From the NCBI GenBank assembly GCA_938041615.1, contig CALISV010000029.1:1-8522 (forward strand): a DNA stretch of 8,522 nucleotides, given 5' to 3'. Below the pieces are notes generated by a model. It saw only the letters and a program-made list of their open reading frames with translations, was not told where the DNA came from and did not search any database. Origin of the DNA: an uncultured Campylobacter sp. (GTDB taxonomy: Bacteria; Campylobacterota; Campylobacteria; Campylobacterales; Campylobacteraceae). Below are positions 1 through 5,508 of the stretch, piece by piece; the stretch's first letter is position 1, and each line of letters opens with the position of its first letter. Both the position numbers and the translations under genes were made by a program.

Positions 1-21
1 GGCGTATAAATTTAAGTTCAA
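1..21 (-). CDS. Start of a further gene, partial (paralogue-like 5' end)
   Basis: Only the first seven codons are visible, read leftwards from a TTG at 19-21: Met-Asn-Leu-Asn-Leu-Tyr-Ala. The first five residues are identical to the N-terminus of the 280-residue protein ending at 236. The DNA around the start is nearly identical too (24 of 25 bases, 7-31 against 1064-1088), including the AAGG ribosome site six bases before TTG. The start lies 10 bases beyond the stop of the 43-codon gene at 32-163, so the two would be co-transcribed. I infer a second member of the same family continuing beyond the window. The function is unknown, and so little is visible that the repeat alone carries the call. 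Confidence 0.5.
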
Positions 22-31
22 AATTCGCCTT
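7..31. repeat. Direct repeat, copy 1, over a gene start
   Basis: Matches 1064-1088 at 24 of 25 positions; the only difference is C at 26 against T at 1083. Both copies cover the Shine-Dalgarno region, the TTG start and the first codons of a minus-strand gene. This points to duplication of a gene with its translation start, not to a chance AT-rich match. Confidence 0.75.
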
Positions 32-163
32 TTATTTTATCGCGGTGATATATTTATTGGACGCCACTTTACCGACCGGAGGCTGGGTATCTTGACCCCA
101 TATATAGTAGCTTAGCAACTGTTTTGAATAGTCGTCGTTTAAATTTAGATTAAATACAGCCAT
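32..163 (-). CDS. Small protein, 43 residues, unknown
   Basis: The frame starts at ATG (163-161) and stops at TAA (34-32). It begins MAVFNLNLNDDYSKQ and ends NKYITAIK. A good ribosome site, AAAGGA, sits about six bases upstream of the ATG, which is the main reason to call it a gene. There is no signal peptide or membrane segment; the middle is aromatic (YYIWG) and is followed by a Gln-Asp-Thr-Gln-Pro-Pro stretch. It lies 72 bases after the 280-residue gene and 10 bases before the next TTG start, so it probably belongs to the same transcript. It could be a genuine small protein or the surviving start of a longer gene truncated by recombination between the flanking paralogues. I do not recognise the family. 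Confidence 0.55.
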   Translation of the reverse strand: MAVFNLNLNDDYSKQLLSYYIWGQDTQPPVGKVASNKYITAIK

Positions 164-195
164 TGTTTATCCTTTGCGTTAAATTTTATTTTTTG

Positions 196-224
196 ATTTG
201 AAATTTACTTGGTAAATTTCAAAT
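196..224. repeat. Perfect 13-bp hairpin between two minus-strand genes
   Basis: The arms at 196-208 (ATTTGAAATTTAC) and 212-224 (GTAAATTTCAAAT) are exact reverse complements with a three-base loop. It begins 12 bases after the stop of the 280-residue gene. On the minus strand it is followed by an A-rich stretch rather than a U-run, so it is not a canonical intrinsic terminator. It may attenuate transcription, stabilise the upstream mRNA 3' end or bind a protein. The symmetry is certain; the role is not. Confidence 0.7.
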
Positions 225-235
225 GATTAGGCTTT

Positions 236-1078
236 TCAACCGCCTTTAAACAAGTCCTCTCTTACCAGGCGATCCGCTATTTCTTCGGCATTGTTTTTAT
301 AAATTTTAAAATCGCTATTGCCACATGTGTCGATTTTAAAGTCATCTTCGCTATATGATCTGGTTTGAATCTCTCTTTCATAATATTGCCTTCTATCCAA
401 TAGGTCTTTGGGGGTATATCCTTCAGGAACTCTAACCAAAATAGCACTGAATTTAAAATCATCATAAAGAATAAAGCTTTTATCAAGATATAAAAGATAT
501 TTATTTAATCCTTTGTATTCAATTACTGGCATATCAAAGCCCGCAAAGCCCTCCGCTAAATTTATCTTTAGCCTTTCTGCTATATTTACGGGTTTCATTT
601 GAAATTTCTCGACAAAAATATTTCTATACAGCAGCCAAGCGTCTTGATTTTTACGTTTTTCTATCTCATACTCTTTGGATAAAACTTCCAACCAATCATC
701 GTTATTAAATTTATCCGTCTCATAAAAGCCTACTTTAACGGCAAATTCTCCATTGCCGTAGTTGCAAGCTTCATTGTCATATACATAATAGCATCTGTCT
801 GTAATAGCGGCATAAAACAATACGGATCTGTCTAAGGTATCTAAAATTCCGCGCTTAAAGCGCTCCTCTTTAGACAAAATTCTATCCTCTTTTAGGCAAT
901 AGCCCTGCTTGTATTTGTTGTAATCGGGGAGAGAAACGACGGCGAAACCTCGCGAAGTGGAGTAATCGGGCACGATGCGGATAAATGCGGCGCAGAGTAT
1001 CGCCGTAAAAAGCACTACCGACCAAACTATCTTTTTAAGTTTGCTACCGAAGAGTTTTTGTTTTAAATTTAAGTTCAA
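236..1078 (-). CDS. Single-pass membrane or exported protein, unknown function
   Basis: A 280-residue protein with a basic N-terminus (KQKLFGSKLKK, about 6-16) followed by one hydrophobic segment (about 17-36), then a roughly 240-residue hydrophilic domain rich in Tyr, Asp, Glu and Lys. It is probably an inner-membrane-anchored periplasmic protein. Cys36 does not lie in a convincing lipobox. Cys61, Cys96, Cys105 and a Cys near residue 251 could form disulfides. The start is TTG: it has AAGG six bases upstream, no ATG in frame is available, and the same start context is duplicated at the left edge. By hand count the stretch 901-1020 is about 53% G+C while several lines between 301 and 660 are about 23-40%, so the gene looks mosaic. 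I do not recognise the family. Tandem anchored paralogues with a small ORF between them recall immunity-gene arrays, but no toxin is visible. Confidence 0.8.
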   Translation of the reverse strand: MNLNLKQKLFGSKLKKIVWSVVLFTAILCAAFIRIVPDYSTSRGFAVVSLPDYNKYKQGYCLKEDRILSKEERFKRGILDTLDRSVLFYAAITDRCYYVYDNEACNYGNGEFAVKVGFYETDKFNNDDWLEVLSKEYEIEKRKNQDAWLLYRNIFVEKFQMKPVNIAERLKINLAEGFAGFDMPVIEYKGLNKYLLYLDKSFILYDDFKFSAILVRVPEGYTPKDLLDRRQYYEREIQTRSYSEDDFKIDTCGNSDFKIYKNNAEEIADRLVREDLFKGG

Positions 1079-1088
1079 AATTTGCCTT
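1064..1088. repeat. Direct repeat, copy 2, over the TTG start
   Basis: Partner of 7-31, 1057 bases away, 24 of 25 bases identical. It spans the first codons, the TTG start (1078-1076) and the AAGG ribosome site of the 280-residue gene. Similarity falls off upstream, so promoter and distal leader are not part of the duplication. Confidence 0.75.
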
Positions 1089-1108
1089 GTTGTTTTATTT
1101 TCATTATG

Positions 1109-1114
1109 ATTATA
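1109..1114 (-). promoter_or_regulatory. Candidate -10 box for the 280-residue gene
   Basis: On the minus strand this reads TATAAT, an exact match to the sigma70 -10 consensus, giving a leader of roughly 25 bases before the TTG. No good TTGACA is found 16-18 bp upstream; Campylobacter vegetative promoters often lack a recognisable -35. It is supported only by the match and its position. Confidence 0.45.
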
Positions 1115-1196
1115 TTGTGATTAAACTTAGGTGTTTATAAGCGGGTATCGCTGTTTTAAAATTTAATTTTGCAAGGGTCTTTTGCAGAGTTTAGAC

Positions 1197-1237
1197 GATA
1201 GGCAAATTTGACGACCTAGCCGCCAAATTTGCCTATC
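1197..1237 (-). terminator. Perfect 14-bp hairpin after the lipid-recycling operon
   Basis: GATAGGCAAATTTG (1197-1210) and CAAATTTGCCTATC (1224-1237) pair perfectly around a 13-base loop. The hairpin begins 11 bases beyond the stop of the 1160-residue gene. No U-run follows on the minus strand, so termination would be atypical for an intrinsic site; mRNA 3'-end protection is an alternative. The rest of 1079-1248 holds the start region of the 280-residue gene and no other gene that I can support. Confidence 0.55.
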
Positions 1238-1248
1238 ATAGCGTAAAT

Positions 1249-4200
1249 TTAAGCTTCCTCCGCCTCGCCTAAATTTCCCTCGCCGGCAACCAGCTGGGCC
1301 GCTAGCTTTTTGCTTGATTTAAAGTCCACTTTACCGGTTCCTAGTACAGGTACGGCTTCGACTTTGTAAATCTTTGAAGGCTGCATGATAGAAGGTATCG
1401 CTGAAGCCCTGATGCGCGCGGCCACGTCCTCCTCGCTCATCTCGCCGCTAAAGAGCATAACGACTTGCTCGCCCTTTTTCTCGTCGGCGACGTTGGTGCA
1501 GACAAAGGTAACCTCATCGCCTAGCACGCCTGAAATTTGAGCCTCGAGCGCGCCTAGGCTTATCATCTCGCCGCCGATTTTAGCAAAGCGAGATAGTCTA
1601 TCCGTGATCGTTAGGAAGCCCGCCTCGTCCAAAAAGCCGATGTCGCCGCTGTTATAGTAGCGCACGCCGTCTAGCTCGACGATTGCTTCTTTCGTGCGCT
1701 CCTCGTCCTCGTAGTAGCCCTTCATCACCTGATGGCCGCCGATTAGGATGAGGCCGGCTTGTCCGTTTTCTAGCTTTGCTAGACTTGTAGGATCGCAGAT
1801 TCTTATTATCGTGCCCGCAGTCGGTAGCCCCACGCTGCCCTCTTTTGAAAAAACAAGCTCTTTAAAAAACTCGGGCTCTAGCACGTTTGCGGTATTTACG
1901 CTGACAACGGGCGAGGTCTCGGTAGTGCCGTAGCCTTCGTAAATTTCGACGCCGAATTTCATCTTAAACTCGCGCTTTACCACCGCATTTAATTTTTCCG
2001 CACCCGCTATCGCGTAGCGGATCGTAGAAAACATCAGCGGATTTAGCTTTTTGTTTTTGGTATAGAGCCTAAAAAACGTCGACGTGCCAAACATTATCGT
2101 CGCGTGGTATTTGGCTACCATCTTGCCCACGGCAAAGGCATCTGTTGGGTCAGGCACGTGAGCGGAGGCGATACCTTCGCTAAGCGGGAAAAATGTCGCC
2201 GCAGTAAGCCCAAATGAGTGAAATATCGGTAGCGACGCTAAGATAACGTCGTTGCCGTCCGTGTTTACGATCTCTGAAATTTGCTTGATGTTAGCCATTA
2301 TGTTTTTATGCGTTAGCACGATGCCCTTTGGCGTGCCTTCGCTGCCGCTGCTAAAGAGTATCGTCGCATCGTCGTCGATGCGAACGTCGCGAAAATAAAT
2401 AAGCTCAAGCAGCCAGCGCGGCATCAAAATCGCCTTTAGCATCGCGCAAATTTTATCAGCCTTGCTTATGCCTTGCGCGACGTCTTCGAGATAGATTAGT
2501 CTACCTTTTAGAGATTCTTCCAGCTCAAAGCCGCGAGCCTTTAGCTTGGTAATGAACTGGCGCGACGTGATTATGCTTCTTAGCCCCGCTTTGTCCGCGC
2601 AGCCGATCAAATTTTGCTCGCTAAGCGTGTAGTTTAGATTTACGCTTATCTTGCCTCTGATAAATAGCATCAAATTTATAATGCTGCCCATCACCGAGGA
2701 AGGCAGTATCACGCCGACGTTTCGCTCTTTTAAAAACGAGAATTTAAATTTAGACAAAAACACGAGCACGGTCGCGATAACCTTGAGATTGTTTAGATCA
2801 GCGCCCGTGCTATCTACCATCGAGCGTTTAAACAGATTTGCTTTAGCGTGTTTTAGCCAGCTAAACTGCATAGGCTCTAGAGTTTTTAGATACTCGGCCC
2901 AGCTAAAAAACGACAGCTCGACGACCTTTTCGCGCACTTGCGGCGCTTTGGTTTCAGGCGCTAGAGGCGCGCCGAAGCTCACCCTGATAGCGCGCTTGCC
3001 GTCTATTTTGCGGCTGATTTTTTGGTAGTATTTTTGAGCGCGCGAGAAGCTCGAACCCCAAAGGCCGCGCAGATAAAACGGCACGATGACGGAGTTCGTA
3101 TCGCTTGCGGCTATCTCGTAACCGTGCGCAAACTCGTCTATCTGGCCGTTATAGCTGATGTGACCCTCAGGAAACAGTGCCACCACGTCGCCCGCATCCA
3201 GGCACTCGCGGATCTTTTCTAGCGCGCTTTTGCTAGCGCCCGCGCCTATCGGGATCACGTCAAATAAATTTAACAGCCATTTTAGGTACCAAATTTCATA
3301 AAAGCTCTTATGCATCGCAAATCTGATCGGGCGCGGAGAGGCCATCTGCAGCACCGCCCAGTCTATCCAGCTCATGTGGTTGCCAAGTAGCAACACGCCG
3401 CCTTTTTGCGGGATATTTTCGACGCCGTCGACGTTGATGGTATAACCTATCCTAAAAAACGGCATGATAAGCAAACGAGCAAAAAGATGCGGCAGGTACT
3501 TTATCGCTACCAGCGCGCAGATAAGCACGCTAAAAGAAGTAATGACGAAAATTTCGGGCGTACTAACGGCAAATATGCTAAACGCCATCGCAAGCAGCAA
3601 AAACGCCGCCATAAAGATGTTTTGGATAAAGTTACTGCCCGCTAGCGTGCGGCCCATCTGCTCTTCAGAGGTAAAAAACTGGATATTTGCGTTTAGCGGC
3701 ACGATGAAAATGCCGCCGCTAAAACCGAACAAAAAGGACGCCAGCGTCATAAACGCAGCACTTGAACCCTGCGCAAACATAAGTAGCGAAACAAAAAGCC
3801 CAAGCGCCCCAAAAGGCACGATACCCATCTCGATGTGATTTTTTGAGTAGCTGCCAGCTAGCGCCGAGCCTGCGACCAGGCCGATAGTGCTAACGGCTAA
3901 AATCGCCTGCACGATCATGACGTTATTATCCGCGCTCATAGCCTTGTAGTGAGCGGGGAAAACGGCGATAACCAGCTGCGCCACCGCCCAGAAAACCGAA
4001 AGTCCCAGCGTACATAAAAAGGCGTTTTTGTTGTTAAAGATGTGCTTAGTGTTTTCTTTTAGGTAGCCTAGTTTAAAGTACTTTTTCGCGTCAAATTTAA
4101 GTTCCGCATCGGTTGCTTCAAAAAACGGAATCTTAAACGTAAAAATAGTCTCGGCTACCGAGCAAACGAAAAGTATCGCGCCGATAAACCAGACCGATTT

Positions 4201-4731
4201 TATCATCTCGCCCGCGTCCGTACTAGTAGCGGCGTAGCTCTCAAAAATCGCCGAAAAAACAAACGAACCAAGCAAAATCGCCACGATAGTAAAGGCCTGC
4301 ACGATACCGTTTGCAGCGCCTAGCTTCTCGCCGCCCACGATTTTTTTGATGAGGCCGTATTTAGCGGGGCTATACACCGCGCTTTGCACCGCTAGCAGCA
4401 GCGTCGTGCCAAACGCCACGTAAAACCAGCCGCAAAGGTAGCTTATAGTGATAAAAAGCGTGAGTAAAATTTCGCTCGCCGCCGCGTATCTAGTGATGCG
4501 GGTACGCGAAAATTTGTCGTTTAAAAAGCCCGAAACGCTAAAAAGCATGATGTAGGGCAGCAAGATCAGCAAATTTACGAGCGAGGTCAGGATAATCTGT
4601 AAATTTTCATCCTCGATGCTCTTAAAAAGTATGTTTTGGATCGTGATCTTGTGGCCAAGATCCACGACCGCGTTGATAAACATAACGACCAAAAAGGGCA
4701 AAAAGCCCCTAACCGAAAAAACGCCTTTCAT
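1249..4731 (-). CDS. LplT-PlsC-AAS fusion: lysophospholipid transporter, acyltransferase and acyl-ACP synthetase
   Basis: An inner-membrane enzyme predicted to flip 2-acyl lysophospholipids inward and reacylate them. Residues 1-415 are an MFS transporter like LplT, with many hydrophobic helices. Residues about 430-620 are a PlsC acyltransferase: His452 and Asp457 form the HX4D motif (NHMSWID) and FPEG is at 520-523. Residues about 640-1140 are an AMP-forming acyl-ACP synthetase: phosphate loop SSGSEGTPKG at 794-803, YGTTE at 934-938, Asp1030 in NSGDIGF, Arg1045, and the likely catalytic Lys1134 in GTGKVD. In E. coli these are two genes, lplT and aas; here they are one polypeptide, an arrangement known in some bacteria. 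The start ATG has AAGGAG five bases upstream (4737-4742), inside the preceding regulator gene, and overlaps its stop (ATGA). All signature residues are present, so I expect all three domains to be active. Substrate preference is inferred from the family. Confidence 0.93.
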   Translation of the reverse strand: MKGVFSVRGFLPFLVVMFINAVVDLGHKITIQNILFKSIEDENLQIILTSLVNLLILLPYIMLFSVSGFLNDKFSRTRITRYAAASEILLTLFITISYLCGWFYVAFGTTLLLAVQSAVYSPAKYGLIKKIVGGEKLGAANGIVQAFTIVAILLGSFVFSAIFESYAATSTDAGEMIKSVWFIGAILFVCSVAETIFTFKIPFFEATDAELKFDAKKYFKLGYLKENTKHIFNNKNAFLCTLGLSVFWAVAQLVIAVFPAHYKAMSADNNVMIVQAILAVSTIGLVAGSALAGSYSKNHIEMGIVPFGALGLFVSLLMFAQGSSAAFMTLASFLFGFSGGIFIVPLNANIQFFTSEEQMGRTLAGSNFIQNIFMAAFLLLAMAFSIFAVSTPEIFVITSFSVLICALVAIKYLPHLFARLLIMPFFRIGYTINVDGVENIPQKGGVLLLGNHMSWIDWAVLQMASPRPIRFAMHKSFYEIWYLKWLLNLFDVIPIGAGASKSALEKIRECLDAGDVVALFPEGHISYNGQIDEFAHGYEIAASDTNSVIVPFYLRGLWGSSFSRAQKYYQKISRKIDGKRAIRVSFGAPLAPETKAPQVREKVVELSFFSWAEYLKTLEPMQFSWLKHAKANLFKRSMVDSTGADLNNLKVIATVLVFLSKFKFSFLKERNVGVILPSSVMGSIINLMLFIRGKISVNLNYTLSEQNLIGCADKAGLRSIITSRQFITKLKARGFELEESLKGRLIYLEDVAQGISKADKICAMLKAILMPRWLLELIYFRDVRIDDDATILFSSGSEGTPKGIVLTHKNIMANIKQISEIVNTDGNDVILASLPIFHSFGLTAATFFPLSEGIASAHVPDPTDAFAVGKMVAKYHATIMFGTSTFFRLYTKNKKLNPLMFSTIRYAIAGAEKLNAVVKREFKMKFGVEIYEGYGTTETSPVVSVNTANVLEPEFFKELVFSKEGSVGLPTAGTIIRICDPTSLAKLENGQAGLILIGGHQVMKGYYEDEERTKEAIVELDGVRYYNSGDIGFLDEAGFLTITDRLSRFAKIGGEMISLGALEAQISGVLGDEVTFVCTNVADEKKGEQVVMLFSGEMSEEDVAARIRASAIPSIMQPSKIYKVEAVPVLGTGKVDFKSSKKLAAQLVAGEGNLGEAEEA

Positions 4732-5378
4732 TTGTTCTCCTTTTTGTAGGCATCGAAGGTGTGAAAATTTAAGATGTAGGGTTTTAGGATCAAGATATTG
4801 TCGAAAACAAGCTTTAAAGCCGCGTTTTTATCCTTTGCTTTCGCGTAAATTTCGCGCGCACACTCGGCTTCGATTTTGGCCATTTGTTTGGCTAAATTTA
4901 TATAAGTCCGTAAAATTTCCCGCCCGTGCTCGCTCTTTTGGGTCTCTAGCACGATTTGTAGGATCTCGACCTCTTTTTCGGTTAGCTTGCCACCTCGCAT
5001 AAAGATAAATCCCTCCTTTATAAATTTATCAAGCTCGGCCTGGCTGATACCCAGCCTCTCGCAAGCCTCGCTAGCGCTTAGCGTCTGGGCGAAATTTGAC
5101 CCCATAAAGGTATCTAGCGAATCAAAAAGCGCCTCGTAGCAGCGCTTAAAACTAAAGCCCTTTTGCTGCGTGAGCGCCTTGACCTCCTTTAGGCTTAGGT
5201 GGAAGTTGCTCTGGACGTATTTGATGAAATTTAGCATCAAAAGCGTGTCCTCGCCGTACTGATGGACGTTATCTTTTACCTTCACGGGCTCTGGCAAAAG
5301 TCCTTCTTTGACGTAAAAGAGTATCGTTGATTTGGGCGTTTGCGATAGTTCGCAAAGCTCGCTCATCTTGTAGCTCAT
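4728..5378 (-). CDS. MerR-family transcriptional regulator
   Basis: A 216-residue protein. Residues about 3-70 form a MerR-type winged helix-turn-helix (SELCELSQTPKSTILFYVKE, then wing residues leading to HQYGEDTLLMLNFI). Residues about 101-145 look like a second, diverged copy of the helix-turn-helix (SEACERLGISQAELDKFIKE matches the first unit in spacing and in the KEG that follows). The C-terminal 70 residues are helical and probably carry dimerisation or ligand binding. The few cysteines do not form an obvious metal site, so a lipid or other small-molecule signal is as likely as a metal. The first ATG is chosen because AAAGGA lies five bases upstream; Met5 is a possible alternative. Its TGA overlaps the ATG of the lipid fusion gene, so it is very likely co-translated with it and may regulate this operon. 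Confidence 0.88.
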   Translation of the reverse strand: MSYKMSELCELSQTPKSTILFYVKEGLLPEPVKVKDNVHQYGEDTLLMLNFIKYVQSNFHLSLKEVKALTQQKGFSFKRCYEALFDSLDTFMGSNFAQTLSASEACERLGISQAELDKFIKEGFIFMRGGKLTEKEVEILQIVLETQKSEHGREILRTYINLAKQMAKIEAECAREIYAKAKDKNAALKLVFDNILILKPYILNFHTFDAYKKENK

Positions 5379-5430
5379 CTCTTTCCTTTCGTTAAATTTG
5401 ACGAAATCTTACGCAAATTTAGCTTAGAAA

Positions 5431-5436
5431 ATCATA
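5431..5436 (-). promoter_or_regulatory. Candidate -10 box for the regulator operon
   Basis: Reads TATGAT on the minus strand, about 52 bases before the regulator's ATG. No good -35 hexamer is seen at normal spacing; the matching region coincides with the -35 of the divergent hydrolase promoter, so the two promoters would lie back to back and could interfere or share a regulator. Confidence 0.35.
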
Positions 5437-5452
5437 AAGCGTAAAGCACCAC

Positions 5453-5481
5453 TTGACACTTTTTAAAATTTAGGCTATGAT
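5453..5481 (+). promoter_or_regulatory. Sigma70 promoter of the hydrolase gene
   Basis: TTGACA (5453-5458) and TATGAT (5476-5481) are separated by exactly 17 bp, an almost perfect vegetative promoter. Transcription would start near 5488, leaving a leader of about 21 bases. The ribosome site AAGGAG (5498-5503) lies five bases before the ATG at 5509. This is the strongest promoter-like sequence in the window. Confidence 0.8.
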
Positions 5482-5500
5482 TTCGACAAATTTTAAAAAG
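5459..5500. repeat. 13-bp perfect inverted repeat around the hydrolase -10 box
   Basis: CTTTTTAAAATTT (5459-5471) and AAATTTTAAAAAG (5488-5500) are exact reverse complements with a 16-base spacer containing the -10 box. The left arm lies in the promoter spacer and the right arm begins at the expected transcription start and reaches the ribosome site. Because only the right arm would be in the RNA, a DNA-level operator is more plausible than an mRNA hairpin. The AT-rich composition makes chance symmetry possible. Confidence 0.55.
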
Positions 5501-5508
5501 GAGAAACG

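Noticed and set aside
971..1030. Lipoprotein signal in the 280-residue protein (Cys36)
   Set aside because: The residues before the Cys (Ile-Leu-Cys-Ala context) do not fit a lipobox and the hydrophobic stretch continues past it.
1076..1104. Nine-codon leader peptide (MKIKQQGKF) whose stop overlaps the TTG start
   Set aside because: The candidate -10 box lies only a few bases before its ATG, so the transcript would start at or after the ATG, and there is no ribosome site.
1748..3838. Several plus-strand open frames of 61-125 codons opposite the lipid fusion gene
   Set aside because: They lie entirely antisense to a well-supported gene with intact domain motifs, have no convincing ribosome sites and look like no known protein.
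4339..4348. Seven-T run in the lipid fusion gene as a phase-variation tract
   Set aside because: Short A/T runs are common in this composition; Campylobacter contingency tracts are usually poly-G/C of eight or more, and none is present in the window.
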